Of a stretch of 64,000 bases of DNA, positions 1 through 7,912 are shown one piece after another. The number at the start of each line of letters is the position of its first letter. Within the stretch, counting starts at the first letter, position 1. The stretch comes from CAUZWH01 sp965247665 (GTDB lineage Bacteria; Pseudomonadota; Alphaproteobacteria; SHVV01), in the NCBI GenBank assembly GCA_965247665.1, contig CBDFHH010000003.1, positions 186,001-250,000 on the forward strand, written 5' to 3'. The notes beneath the pieces are model-generated. The model did no database searches. It worked only from the letters and a program-made list of their open reading frames with translations, and had not been told where the DNA came from. Position numbers and translations under genes: made by a program.

Positions 1-57
1 GAGTTCAATCGAGCCGTGCTGGACTTCCTGGTCGAACGGCGCGACCACGCCTGTTGA
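1..57 (+). CDS. C-terminal end of a truncated upstream gene, possibly alpha/beta hydrolase
   Basis: The first 18 codons of frame 1 are open and end in TGA at 55-57. The tail reads EFNRAVLDFLVERR followed by a short basic and histidine-containing end. A C-terminus of the form 'xxFNRAVLDFL' is common after the catalytic histidine of alpha/beta-hydrolase-fold esterases and lactonases, so that family is the best guess. No catalytic residue lies in the window, so the assignment rests on the tail alone. It ends 24 nt before the tgt start, so the two genes may be co-transcribed. Confidence 0.4.
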   Translation, partial: EFNRAVLDFLVERRDHAC

Positions 58-81
58 GACCGCGCAACGAATACGGCTGAG

Positions 82-1206
82 GTGGGTCTATCGTTTGAAG
101 TTTTAAGTCGCGACCGCGCGGCGCGGCGCGGGCGCCTGACCACGGCCCACGGCACGGTCGACACCCCGGCCTTCATGCCGGTCGGCACGATGGCGACCGT
201 CAAAGCGATGACCGCGGACGCGGTGGCGGCGACCGGCGCGCAGATCGTCTTGGCCAACGCCTATCATCTGATGCTGCGCCCCGGTGCGGAGCGCATCTCC
301 GATCTCGGCGGTCTTCACGAGTTCATGAATTGGACCGGGCCGATCCTGACCGACAGCGGCGGTTTCCAAGCGATGTCGTTGGCTCCGCTACGCGCCATCT
401 CCGACGCCGGGATCCGCTTTAAATCACACCTCGACGGGTCGATGCACGACCTCACGCCCGAGCGCTGCATGGAGGTGCAGCACTTGCTCGGTGTCGACAT
501 CGCCATGGCGTTGGACCACTGCGTCCGCTATCCCGCGGCCGACCACGAGGTTGCGGAATCGCTGCGCCGTACCCTCGATTGGGCAGGCCGGTCGCGCGCC
601 GCATATAGCTCGGCGCCGGGGCACGGGTTGTTTGGAATCGTGCAGGGGGAAACGCGAACGGATTTGCGCCGCCATTGCGCCGAAGAGCTCACCCGGATGC
701 CGTTCGACGGCTACGCCGTCGGTGGATTGGCGGTCGGAGAGGGGCAGGAGCTGATGTTCGACATCGTCGCGTTTACCGCGCCGCTGCTGCCCGACGACAA
801 GCCGCGCTATTTGATGGGCGTAGGCAAGCCGGCGGACATCGTCGGCGCGGTGGCACGCGGCATCGACATGTTCGATTGCGTGCTGCCGACCCGTTCGGGC
901 CGCACCGGTCAGGCCTTCACCCGACGCGGTACGGTCAACCTGCGCAACGCGCGGCACGCCGCCGATGCCCGCCCGCTCGATCCGGATTGCATCTGTCCGA
1001 CCTGCCGCAATCACTCGCGCGCCTATCTGCACCATTTGGTGCGCGCGGAAGAGATCCTCGGTGCCATCCTGCTGACGTGGCACAACATTCACTACTACCA
1101 GGAATTGATGGCCGGTCTTCGCACGGCAATCGATAGCGGCTCGCTGCGTGACTACCAGACCGCCTTCGCCGACCGGCTCGCGGCCGGCGACCTGCCGAAG
1201 GCATGA
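82..1206 (+). CDS. tgt: tRNA-guanine transglycosylase (queuine tRNA-ribosyltransferase)
   Basis: This 374-residue enzyme exchanges the guanine at wobble position 34 of GUN-anticodon tRNAs for the queuosine precursor preQ1. The length is normal for bacterial Tgt. The substrate-pocket motif DSGGFQ is at residues 91-96, and the second catalytic stretch FDCVLPTRSGRTGQ lies near residue 270. The C-terminal zinc site CICPTC...H...H is around residues 305-335, with the following HNIHYY helix. The start is GTG at 82. There is no strong Shine-Dalgarno, but the family N-terminus (FEVLSRDRAARRGRL) begins immediately after it. The gene sits close behind a truncated reading frame and has no other queuosine gene nearby. 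Confidence 0.95.
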   Translation: MGLSFEVLSRDRAARRGRLTTAHGTVDTPAFMPVGTMATVKAMTADAVAATGAQIVLANAYHLMLRPGAERISDLGGLHEFMNWTGPILTDSGGFQAMSLAPLRAISDAGIRFKSHLDGSMHDLTPERCMEVQHLLGVDIAMALDHCVRYPAADHEVAESLRRTLDWAGRSRAAYSSAPGHGLFGIVQGETRTDLRRHCAEELTRMPFDGYAVGGLAVGEGQELMFDIVAFTAPLLPDDKPRYLMGVGKPADIVGAVARGIDMFDCVLPTRSGRTGQAFTRRGTVNLRNARHAADARPLDPDCICPTCRNHSRAYLHHLVRAEEILGAILLTWHNIHYYQELMAGLRTAIDSGSLRDYQTAFADRLAAGDLPKA

Positions 1207-1346
1207 CCAGGTCATCTTCAAACCGCGATACATTTGCGGCATGATGGCGACGTGGCGACGCTTCCGGAGTTGCTCCATCTCGGCGAATCGACGCGCTGGC
1301 AGCGGTTCGGGCACGACCTGCGCCCGATCCGTTTCATGATCGCGAT

Positions 1347-2210
1347 GTGCGCGTGACCATCGACATCGCTCAGCTCGATCGCTACCGCGAAGAGGGCTTT
1401 CTCGTGCTCGAAGGATTCGTCGACGACTCGGCGTGCGAAGCGCTCAGGGCGCGTACCGCGGAGCTGGTAGACAGGTTCGAACCGGCGTCGGTGAAATCGA
1501 TCTTCTCGTCGCGCAATCAGCACCGTTTCGCTGACGACTATTTTCTCGAGTCGGCCGGCAACATCTCATTCTTTTTCGAAGAAGACGCGTTCGACGCGGC
1601 GGGCACGCTGCGCCAAGCCAAGAATCGATCGATCAATAAAATGGGTCATGCCATGCATGACCTCGACCCCGAGTTCGACCGGTTTTCCCGCAGTCCGGAT
1701 CTCGCCGCCCTGATCGAGAAGCTGGGACTGGTGCAGCCGTTGCTCGTGCAATCGATGTACATCTTCAAGCCGCCCGCAATCGGCGGCGAGGTCGTATGCC
1801 ACCAGGACGCGACCTTTCTCTATACCGACCCGATCAGCGTCGTCGGCTTGTGGTTTGCACTCGAAGATGCCACCCGCGAAAACGGTTGCCTGTGGGCGCT
1901 GCCCCGCGCCCATCGCGGCGGGCTAAAGTCGCGGTTTCGGCGTGACCGGAGCGGCGGTCTGACGACCGATCAAATCGACGAAACACCCTGGCTGACCGAC
2001 GCGCAGGTTTGCTTCGAAGTACCCAAGGGCACGCTCGTGGTTCTCGACGGTCTTTGCCCGCACTACAGCGCACCGAATCTGTCGGCAAGCTCGCGTCATG
2101 CATACTCGTTGCACGTCATCGACGGGGCGTGCCGATACCCGGCCGACAATTGGTTGCAGCGCCGCACCGATCTTCCGCTGCGCGGATTCAATAACGGCGT
2201 TTCCCCCTAA
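1347..2210 (+). CDS. Phytanoyl-CoA dioxygenase (PhyH) family Fe(II)/2-oxoglutarate oxygenase
   Basis: The 287-residue protein has the jelly-roll Fe(II)/2-oxoglutarate oxygenase signature. The metal-binding pair is in VCHQDATFLYTDP (His152, Asp154) and the distal ligand in CPHYSAPN (His239). Arg250 in SSRHAYSLH is placed to bind the 2-oxoglutarate carboxylate. PhyH-family enzymes hydroxylate lipids, amino acids and osmolytes such as ectoine, and the sequence alone does not fix the substrate. The start used is GTG 1347, which gives the typical N-terminus DIAQLDRYREEGFLVLEGF. No partner gene is close: tgt ends 140 nt upstream and the next gene is on the opposite strand. Confidence 0.85.
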   Translation: MRVTIDIAQLDRYREEGFLVLEGFVDDSACEALRARTAELVDRFEPASVKSIFSSRNQHRFADDYFLESAGNISFFFEEDAFDAAGTLRQAKNRSINKMGHAMHDLDPEFDRFSRSPDLAALIEKLGLVQPLLVQSMYIFKPPAIGGEVVCHQDATFLYTDPISVVGLWFALEDATRENGCLWALPRAHRGGLKSRFRRDRSGGLTTDQIDETPWLTDAQVCFEVPKGTLVVLDGLCPHYSAPNLSASSRHAYSLHVIDGACRYPADNWLQRRTDLPLRGFNNGVSP

Positions 2211-2423
2211 CTTGCTGTTCGAAGCCGCCAACAGGTAGATCTACGCCGGCGATGACGAGGGCACGACACGGTGACCCTTCCCCGTGGAGAATTTCAAATC
2301 CCCGAGCCGGTTCCGGCGACTGACCGGCGCCTTTGTCGCCGGCGAGCTTGAGGAAGAAAGCGGATACGGCGGCGTACCGTATCGCAGCCAACGCGCGCGC
2401 TCTCGATCTGCGTTAGGGGCCGA

Positions 2424-2945
2424 TCAGACCAAGGCCCGGGCAAGGCTTGGCCAGCCATAGGCGAATTGCCGTACCGGCGAGCCCCACAGGTTTTCGACCT
2501 TCTCCGCGGTCATCCGGCCGCCCATCGTTTCGTAAAAGTACCGCGACGGGTTGTCGGCCAATACCCACACCAAAGCGGAGCTGTAGCCGCGCGCGACCAG
2601 AGCCTCAAACAGCGCGCCCAGCAGCGCCCTGCCAAGGCCGCGGTTGCGCCAGTCGGGCAGCAGGTAGAGCGTGTAGACCTCCCCCCCGTGGCCGAGGCTG
2701 GCGTCGCGCGCGCCGCCGGCGCTGCCGAATCCGACGATTCCCGCATGGGGATCGTCGACCACGATAACGCAGTCGTTCGCTGCCTTGATCTGGCGCTGCC
2801 AAAAAGCGCTAAAGCGCGGCTCCGACAGGCCGATCAACACCTTGTCCGGGAGCATGCCGGGATAGGCATCGCGCCACGTTTCGACGTAGGCGTGGGCGAC
2901 GGCCTCGGCGTCGTCGGGCGTGGCGGTGCGTATTTTCGGCGACAT
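2424..2945 (-). CDS. GNAT-family N-acetyltransferase
   Basis: The start is taken at ATG 2945 because the typical GNAT N-terminus MSPKIRTATPDDAEAVAHAY begins there and GAGG lies a few bases upstream; a longer frame to 3149 exists but its extra residues look non-coding. The 173-residue product has motif A, LYLLPDWRNRGLGRALL, which is the R-x-x-G-x-G/A acetyl-CoA pyrophosphate loop. Motif B follows with VLADNPSRYFYETMGGR, where the F-Y-E-x-x-G pattern is typical. The early HAYVETWRDAYPGML segment is shared by many small-molecule or peptide N-acetyltransferases. The acceptor substrate cannot be predicted. The gene stands alone and is divergent from the cupin gene. Confidence 0.85.
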   Translation of the reverse strand: MSPKIRTATPDDAEAVAHAYVETWRDAYPGMLPDKVLIGLSEPRFSAFWQRQIKAANDCVIVVDDPHAGIVGFGSAGGARDASLGHGGEVYTLYLLPDWRNRGLGRALLGALFEALVARGYSSALVWVLADNPSRYFYETMGGRMTAEKVENLWGSPVRQFAYGWPSLARALV

Positions 2946-3072
2946 GCCTCGATCTTGGCATAACCTTGGGGACGAGGCGACCCGCCGCCAAGCGGCAGCG
3001 GAACGGCCGACGACTATCGGCCGGGGCGACGTAGATGCGGCAATGGTTTCAACCGAGGTCGAGGAGACAGCC

Positions 3073-3576
3073 ATGTCGGAAGCACTATCGGGCCCAGTGA
3101 GCAGCAGTCGGGAACACCGCGAGCGTCTCGCCGAGCTTGCCCGCAACACCGAACCGACGGTTTACGCGATGCGGGTGCAGATCCCCGCGCAAGGCCGGGC
3201 GGATACGCCGCTGGCCGCGACCGAACGGTTTACCGTTGTTCTCAAGACCTACGCGGAAGGCGGCGAGAATGCGCTTCACGCTCATCCCACCGAGGACCAT
3301 ACGTTCGTGGTGATGCAGGGCGCGGCGCGCTTCCACGGCAAGGACGGCGAAATCGACACGCTGCGTGCGCGCCAGGGCATCCTCATTCCCGCCGGCGTGC
3401 TCTATCGGTTCGAAGCGCTGGAGGGAGAGCCGCTGGTGATGCTGCGCGTGGGCGCACACCTCACGCAAACCGGGGATTCCCAGACCCGGGTCAACGCCAG
3501 CGGCGGGCCGATGGATCCGTTCACTGCCGAGAATAAGCAGGTCGAGCTGGTGCTATCGGATCGGTATTTCGAGTAG
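3073..3576 (+). CDS. Cupin-domain protein
   Basis: The start ATG at 3073 is preceded by GAGGAG at 3061-3066. An in-frame upstream extension to 2920 overlaps the divergent acetyltransferase and looks non-coding. The 167-residue product has one cupin core. Motif 1 is NALHAHPTEDHTFVVMQG, with two His and an acidic residue as metal ligands, and motif 2 is the GILIPAGVLYRFEAL segment. Small single-cupin proteins act as metal-dependent isomerases, dioxygenases or binding modules, and nothing here narrows that. The N-terminal 30 residues are charged and helical. Its near neighbour is a convergent Rieske oxygenase gene, but the two are on opposite strands. Confidence 0.8.
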   Translation: MSEALSGPVSSSREHRERLAELARNTEPTVYAMRVQIPAQGRADTPLAATERFTVVLKTYAEGGENALHAHPTEDHTFVVMQGAARFHGKDGEIDTLRARQGILIPAGVLYRFEALEGEPLVMLRVGAHLTQTGDSQTRVNASGGPMDPFTAENKQVELVLSDRYFE

Positions 3577-3641
3577 GCGCGGCGTCACGGGGCAACAATG
3601 GTAGCCGGACCAACCGCACCGATGCCGGCGGGCAGCGCTCG

Positions 3642-4787
3642 CTACGTGCCGCCCCAGTTGTTGCCGTTGAGCGCTTCCCAGACCTGCTTGTCGAAATGGT
3701 GCACGGCATGTTCGCTCTTCCACGAGCGTTCGGGATCGATCATGAGCCGGCCCTGCTGGTAACCGCGCGACTTCATGCCACGCTGCTGCTTGGTCATCGC
3801 CGGGCTGTCCTCGGCCCACACGCGGTCACGGAAATAGTCGAACTGCTTGATGTCCATCTCGGTCGGCGGATCGCTGAGGCACAGATTGTCCATCGAGCCT
3901 TCGGCGGTTTCCGGTCCGGTCGGCCAAATCCGTTGCACCTTGAAGTTGGATGGGCCCTGGTGGGTCGAGATGATCAGGTTGGGGAAGGTGGTCCAGATGT
4001 AGACGTCGCGGATATCCTCGTCCTTGCCGGCGCCGTAAGGGCTTTTCTCGTCGCCCTTGGCATAGACCACCACCGAATCCCAACGGTCGTACATGGTGAT
4101 CTCGAAGCTCGGCTCGAGATAGGCGCCTTCGCCTGCCAGCACGCCCGGATGCAGATGCGGGCAGTGGTAGCACTCGTTCTGGTCCATCACGAACTTCCAG
4201 TTGAAGTCCATTTCGTAGGGGTCCTGACGGGCAACTCTAAGCTCGTCGAAGCGCGGCACCTTGGCGCGTACATCCTCCTCGAAGCCGGCATAGTACTCGG
4301 TCAGCGGCATGGCGTCGGGGTCGAGATTGACGAACACCATATTGGCCATGGTTTCGACCCGGATCTCGGCAAGGCGGAAATCCCCGAGCCGGAATCCGGC
4401 GACGTTCTCGGCGTTGCCGGCTGCTTTGAGCGCGCCGAAAGTGTCGTACGACCAAGCGTGGAACGGGCAGGTCAAGATGGACTTGTTGCCCTTGCCCTCG
4501 AGCAGGATATGGCCGCGGTGCATGCAGACATTGTAATAGGCGCGCAAATCGCCGGCCTTGTCGCGGATGACGAAGACCTGCTGGTCGATGACCTTGTCGG
4601 TGATGTAGTCGCCGGGGCTCTGCAGATCGTCGACGAAGCCGACATATTGCCAGGTCTTGAACCAGATCTCTTCCTTCTCGCGCCGGTAGATATCGGGATC
4701 GTAATAGTAGTGTGAAGGCAGCGTCAGCGCGTGATCGGGATCGGGCGAATAGCGCTCGGAACGGGTCGCGGGGGCGGTGATCGCCAT
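3642..4787 (-). CDS. Rieske non-heme iron oxygenase, alpha subunit
   Basis: This is a 381-residue aromatic-ring-hydroxylating-dioxygenase-type alpha subunit. The Rieske [2Fe-2S] ligands are Cys88/His90 in CMHRGH and Cys107/His110 in CPFHAW. The mononuclear iron site is in DQNECYHCPHLHP, giving His208 and His213 with Glu205 in the bridging acidic region. The N-terminal helix SHYYYDPDIYRREKEEIW is typical of the group that includes choline, glycine-betaine, carnitine and stachydrine mono-oxygenases as well as ring hydroxylases. No reductase or beta subunit gene is adjacent, so electrons must come from elsewhere. An N-demethylase role on a quaternary amine is plausible given the tmm-tdm block 17 kb away, but this is inference. 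Confidence 0.88.
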   Translation of the reverse strand: MAITAPATRSERYSPDPDHALTLPSHYYYDPDIYRREKEEIWFKTWQYVGFVDDLQSPGDYITDKVIDQQVFVIRDKAGDLRAYYNVCMHRGHILLEGKGNKSILTCPFHAWSYDTFGALKAAGNAENVAGFRLGDFRLAEIRVETMANMVFVNLDPDAMPLTEYYAGFEEDVRAKVPRFDELRVARQDPYEMDFNWKFVMDQNECYHCPHLHPGVLAGEGAYLEPSFEITMYDRWDSVVVYAKGDEKSPYGAGKDEDIRDVYIWTTFPNLIISTHQGPSNFKVQRIWPTGPETAEGSMDNLCLSDPPTEMDIKQFDYFRDRVWAEDSPAMTKQQRGMKSRGYQQGRLMIDPERSWKSEHAVHHFDKQVWEALNGNNWGGT

Positions 4788-4868
4788 GTCGTGTTCTCCG
4801 GATTTGTGCGCGGATCAAAAGCTACCGCAGGCAGGCGCTTCGATCCAGGCCAGCGGGCGCCTGAGGCG

Positions 4869-5147
4869 TCAGTTCGGGGTAGCCTTACCACGGCGGTTGC
4901 GCCTGAGCCAACCGGTCAAGCGCCGCCGCAGCGGCGGGATATCGAGGGCGATGAAGGCCAGCCCAAGTGGAATCATCCAAAAGCCGAGGATCGGCAGGAA
5001 GCCGAACAAACCGCCGATGACCAGCAGGATGCCGACGACCGTGCGAAGGCCGCGCGGCAGGCGCGCCCGCGCCCAAGCGGTTGCGCGTTGAACCTTGCGA
5101 ACGGCTTCGGCCTTGGTGCCGGGAAACCCGTTTGAGCGGAATGACAT
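4869..5147 (-). CDS. Small two-helix membrane protein of unknown function
   Basis: This is a 92-residue basic protein with a central hydrophobic hairpin. The segment GLRTVVGILLVIGGLFGF, then FLPILGFWMIPLGLAFIALDIPPL, gives two membrane passes. The arginine-rich ends (RRRLTGWLRRNRRGK) should face the cytoplasm. The G-F-W-M-I-P-L-G-L pattern is typical of conserved small inner-membrane proteins of Alphaproteobacteria annotated as hypothetical. The start is ATG 5147. It lies 81 nt downstream of the Rieske gene on the same strand. No function can be assigned. Confidence 0.65.
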   Translation of the reverse strand: MSFRSNGFPGTKAEAVRKVQRATAWARARLPRGLRTVVGILLVIGGLFGFLPILGFWMIPLGLAFIALDIPPLRRRLTGWLRRNRRGKATPN

Positions 5148-5683
5148 GGATTGGATCTCGAACAGCTTCGCAGAGCACGCGGTGCATCTCCAACCTGGCT
5201 AGACCTGGGGAGCCGGTCGCACGGTATCAATAGGCTTCGAACAAGAGATGAACGGCCCGCACCGCGCTTGGTAGATCCCCCGAGTCCAAGGCGATTGCCG
5301 CGCGGGACCGAGTCCCGTGAAAGACCTCGCCGCTCGACCCGCCCTTGCGCGATCGGCCCGGCAGCGCAAGCCCGGTGAGACCGTTGAGCGGCACGGGCTG
5401 GGCGGTTGGGACGGGCGCGCTCGGCGCGGCCCCTGCTTCGACCAACCTCATGTTCTACACGCGACCTGTAACGGTCGGAAATCCGGTGCCGTTCCGCGGC
5501 GGCGACCCGTTCTTTCATCTCTATGGCGTTGCGCCCATGGCGGCGGCGGTGGCGGCATGCGATCTGCCGCTCGAGCCGTAGGGTACGACTGTTTTCGCGA
5601 GGCCTTGTAAGGCAGCGACGCGGGCGTTGACCCTCACCGACGTCGTGCCTATGTTCCGACAACACGCCAAGCCAAGGCCCCTC
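5148..5683. other. Intergenic stretch before tRNA-Lys; no confident gene
   Basis: About 540 nt without a convincing gene. A plus-strand frame at 5345-5581 encodes up to 78 residues, with a tail rich in FYTRP, GNPVPFRGGDPFF and HLYGVAPM. This reads more like protein than random sequence, but I recognise no family and see no ribosome binding site, so I treat it as a possible gene remnant only. The last part should carry the tRNA promoter, but no clear -35/-10 pair stands out. Confidence 0.3.
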
Positions 5684-5759
5684 GGGCGCGTAGCTCAGTT
5701 GGTAGAGCATCTGACTTTTAATCAGAGGGTCACAGGTTCGATCCCTGTCGCGCCTACCA
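5684..5759 (+). tRNA. tRNA-Lys (anticodon TTT)
   Basis: A 76-nt gene including an encoded CCA end at 5757-5759. The acceptor stem pairs GGGCGCG (5684-5690) with CGCGCCT (5749-5755), the first pair being G-U. The D-arm TAGCTCAGTTGGTAGAGC and the T-loop GGTTCGATCC are canonical. The anticodon stem TCTGA/TCAGA encloses the loop CTTTTAA, with anticodon TTT at 5717-5719, for lysine. The sequence directly downstream is full of mobile-element remnants, so this tRNA may serve as an insertion point. Confidence 0.97.
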
Positions 5760-5817
5760 CTTAAGTTCTTGGAAAAACAAGCGTATTGGCGTGGTCTTGC
5801 TGTGTTCCAAAACACGG

Positions 5818-5851
5818 TTGGGCACTTTTGACAGGGGAGTTGGGCACTTTT
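5818..5851. repeat. Two copies of TTGGGCACTTTT just downstream of tRNA-Lys
   Basis: The 12-mer TTGGGCACTTTT occurs at 5818-5829 and again at 5840-5851, with 22 nt between the copy starts. Closely spaced direct repeats of this kind are found at the terminal regions of some insertion sequences (multiple transposase binding sites), and a transposase-like HTH fragment follows within 20 nt. I read it as an insertion-sequence end remnant, but the family is not established. Confidence 0.45.
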
Positions 5852-5864
5852 CTCTATAGCGGGT

Positions 5865-5936
5865 TCATTATTCGTTCGTGCCATCGCTGACCTGACCGAG
5901 GGTGTCAGCATCCGCGCGACCGAACGCTTGACCGGC
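5865..5936 (+). pseudogene. Fragment of an IS1-like transposase, N-terminal helix-turn-helix
   Basis: Read in the frame starting at 5865, the DNA encodes SLFVRAIADLTEGVSIRATE followed by RLTG. This matches the 'RxxIIxALxEGxSIRATERxTG' helix-turn-helix that opens IS1-type transposase/InsA-like proteins. The homology stops after RLTG at 5936; the conserved continuation (HRDTIM-type) is replaced by unrelated residues. Only about 24 codons survive, so this is a relic. It lies 105 nt after tRNA-Lys and directly after the paired 12-mer repeats. Confidence 0.5.
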
Positions 5937-6021
5937 TCCGTTGCGAGGTGGGCGTGGCGGGCCGTCGTCCGGACCTGGGTGTTTCGACGCTGAGTGGTCC
6001 GGCGGCCGCAAGCTCAAAGGA

Positions 6022-6060
6022 CTGGTCCGGCGGCGGGAGGCAGAGGCTGAACTATACGCC
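6022..6060. repeat. 39-nt direct repeat, copy 1 (left of the sel1 pseudogene)
   Basis: The 39 nt at 6022-6060 match 7187-7225 at 30 of 39 positions by eye. The conserved core is GGCGGGAGGC followed by GAGGC and a shared GCC end. The two copies bracket the broken Sel1-repeat gene and the IS3 fragment. Both copies encode a similar peptide, of the form L-[VI]-R-R-R-E-A-E-A, in the plus direction, so they may be pieces of the same lost gene rather than a transposition target duplication. Confidence 0.45.
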
Positions 6061-6124
6061 AGCCAACCAGTCGGACGCCGCCCAGACCGCGCGCAGATCA
6101 GTTCAAGAAGTTCAAGACACCGTC

Positions 6125-6996
6125 TCACTTCCTGATGCGTTGCAGAATAGAAGCGCTGAGTTCTTGTGCCTCCGCGATCTGCGCGGCCGTCATGCGCTGC
6201 CGGATAATGCCTTTGGCTTTTTTAGCACGCTCATCTCCTTGCGCGGCTGCAAGATTGAACCAGGCAAACGCCCGGACATAATCCGCCGGCACGCCCTCGC
6301 CTTTGGCATACATGGCCCCGAGGTTGAACTGGGCGCGGGCCTGCCCCTGCTCGGCGGCCTTGCGGTACCACTTCACGGCCACGGCATCATCCTCCGGCAC
6401 GCCGTCGCCTTTGGCATACATGTTACCGAGATTGAACTGGGCGCGGGCGTGCCCCTGCTCGGCGGCCTTGCGATACCACTTAATGGCCGCGGCATCGTCC
6501 TCCGGCACGCCCTCGCCGTCGGCATACATGAGCCCGAGGTTGAACTGGGCCTCGGCGTGCCCCTGTTCCGCCGCCAAGCGGTACCACTTCACGGCCGCAG
6601 CATCATCCTCCGGCACGCCCTCCCCGTTGGCATACATAAAACCGAGGAAGAATTGGGCACCGGCGTTCCGGCAAGCGGCCTTTGTAAGCAGTTGGTAGTC
6701 GCCGCTTCACGGCCGCGGCATGCAGCTTCCACACCGACTGGCCGCCAGGCGGTACCACTTCACGGCCTCATCGTCCTCCGGCACGCCTCCGGCACGCCCT
6801 CCCCGTTGGCATACATAAAACCGAGGAAGAATTGGGCACCGGCGTGCCCCTGCTCGGCAAGCGGCAACCACTCTTTGTAAGCAGTTGCGTAGTCGCCGCT
6901 CACATGAGCTTCCACACCCGCCCGAAAGTCGGCCGCGGCCACCGACGACCACAGCAAGATCGGCACGATTAACAGCAGCTTGACGATTGGTTTCAT
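6125..6996 (-). pseudogene. Secreted Sel1-repeat (TPR-like) protein, broken by a degraded internal duplication
   Basis: Start and end are both recognisable. ATG 6996 opens MKPIVKLLLIVPILLWSSVA, a signal peptide, then ADFRAGVEAHVSGDYATAYKEW, the usual N-terminus of Sel1-repeat proteins. The 3' part (6125-6637) holds four Sel1 repeats of 36 residues (A-x-x-W-Y-R-x-A-A-E-Q-G pattern) and a C-terminal cap. The two parts are in different frames. Between them, 6638-6780 is disordered: the stretch around 6611-6700 is a decayed near-copy of 6790-6895, with small deletions and shifts. The gene therefore looks like an expanding repeat gene that has broken. Alternatively, the 3' part alone could still be translated from an internal start at 6637, without a signal peptide. 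Sel1 proteins usually mediate protein-protein contacts in the periplasm. Confidence 0.75.
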
Positions 6997-7032
6997 TGCG
7001 TTGGACGTCCCAAAAAAGCGGCCTGCCCCCAT

Positions 7033-7180
7033 CAGGTGGTCCACCGCTTATGAGAGAGTTGGGCGGCGGATTGAGTTGAACGGCCGACCGGAACCCATCA
7101 ACAGAGTAGGTCGATTCTTCAACGTCGGGCAATACAGTTCCTGGTGCCGGTGGCTGATACCCGAGTGAGCTGTGCGGTCG
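7033..7180 (-). pseudogene. IS3-family transposase (OrfB) C-terminal tail, copy A
   Basis: On the minus strand the DNA from 7180 encodes RPHSSLGYQPPAPGTVLP and then DVEEST, the tail of IS3-family integrase-type transposases (consensus YNTVRPHSSLGYRPPAPE). The downstream coding and non-coding part aligns with a second remnant at about 21088-21303, down to a shared CTTATGAGAGAGTTGG (plus-strand sense). A GGTGGTCCACC stretch at about 7029-7039 may mark the element end. The rest of the element is absent. The fragment sits just upstream of the sel1 pseudogene. Confidence 0.65.
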
Positions 7181-7186
7181 GAGGGG

Positions 7187-7225
7187 CTGATCCGTAGGCG
7201 GGAGGCGGAGGCGGGGCTCTATGCC
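7187..7225. repeat. 39-nt direct repeat, copy 2
   Basis: This is the partner of 6022-6060, with 30 of 39 bases identical by eye and the same orientation. It lies between the IS3 tail and the 3' end of hicB. Confidence 0.45.
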
Positions 7226-7259
7226 GGAGCATAAACTGCGATCCTATAGTGGCGGGTCT

Positions 7260-7697
7260 CTAAGCGGCTTTGTCCTCGGTCGTGATCGCGACGCGCTTCC
7301 CCAAACAGGCCAGTGCCTTTTCCAGGGCCGGTATTCTGGATGAATGGTCGGGATCAAGCAGGCGTTTTACGGACTTAAAGTCGGTCCCAATCAGTCTCGC
7401 CAAATCCGCTGGACGCTTCCCGGATTCGCGTAAGGCGTCGGCTAAGGCAATCTTCAGAGCGATTTGCAGGTTCGGAGAGACGGAGACCTGTCCGGCGCGG
7501 CGGCTTCCTGGAACGGGAACCGGCTCGCCGGCTTCCAGATAGAACGTCAAGGCGACCGAAAGAGCGTCCTCGGCCATTTCAAGAGCCTTGTCCCGGTCAT
7601 CTCCATAAGTGAGCGCCTCGGGCACGTCCGGGAAGGAGACAGAAAAACCGCCTTCTTCATCCGGGCTCAGTTGGCAGGGGTATTCCAGCTTGCGCAT
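7260..7697 (-). CDS. hicB: HicB-type antitoxin with C-terminal DNA-binding domain
   Basis: This 145-residue protein is the antitoxin of the HicAB module. The N-terminal part has the partial RNase-H fold typical of HicB: YPCQLSPDEEGGFSVSFPDV, then a helix with A-L-E-M-A-E-D-A-L. The C-terminal part (about residues 75-135) is a helix-turn-helix: ADALRESGKRPADLARLIG...SVKRLLD. It should bind HicA and repress the operon at the palindromes upstream of hicA. It starts at ATG 7697, 5 nt after the hicA stop, giving the order toxin then antitoxin. The frame is intact. Confidence 0.88.
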   Translation of the reverse strand: MRKLEYPCQLSPDEEGGFSVSFPDVPEALTYGDDRDKALEMAEDALSVALTFYLEAGEPVPVPGSRRAGQVSVSPNLQIALKIALADALRESGKRPADLARLIGTDFKSVKRLLDPDHSSRIPALEKALACLGKRVAITTEDKAA

Positions 7698-7702
7698 TGG
7701 GG

Positions 7703-7903
7703 TTAATCCTCCAGATCCAGTTGTTTTATAATCGCCTTTACTAGTAGTGCCGGCGATGCTCTTTGGGGGACCACGGTGCGGCGTTGGCCGACATAAACCT
7801 TGGCGTGAGATCCCTTGCCAGCCTTGGCGTCGACCCGCACGTCCCGGCCTCGACTTTTTGCGCGCTCCCGTATTTCCCTCAAAATCTTGCCGCGTTTGAT
7901 CAT
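7703..7903 (-). CDS. hicA: HicA-type mRNA interferase toxin
   Basis: The 66-residue protein has the double-stranded-RNA-binding-like HicA fold: MIKRGKILREIRERAKSRGR, then AKAGKGSHAKVYVG. His33 in GKGSHAKV occupies the position of the catalytic histidine of the family, and VVPQR followed by LVKAIIKQLDL forms the C-terminal strand and helix. Length and gene order (hicA then hicB) are typical. The start is ATG 7903, and the operator palindromes begin 10 nt upstream. HicA cleaves mRNA and tmRNA when HicB is lost. The module lies in a debris-rich stretch after tRNA-Lys, which fits horizontal acquisition. Confidence 0.85.
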   Translation of the reverse strand: MIKRGKILREIRERAKSRGRDVRVDAKAGKGSHAKVYVGQRRTVVPQRASPALLVKAIIKQLDLED

Positions 7904-7912
7904 AGCGAAAAG

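Noticed and set aside
1251..1355. 34-codon frame between tgt and the PhyH gene (VATLPELLHLGESTRWQRFG start)
   Set aside because: It has no ribosome binding site and no recognisable family, and it overlaps the PhyH start; it is too short to support.
5345..5581. 78-codon frame before tRNA-Lys as a real gene
   Set aside because: The composition is protein-like in its second half, but there is no ribosome binding site and no family match from memory; noted only as a possible remnant.
6125..6660. Regular 108-nt repeats, possible CRISPR or satellite array
   Set aside because: The repeats are coding Sel1 modules of 36 residues, without conserved repeat and variable spacer alternation.
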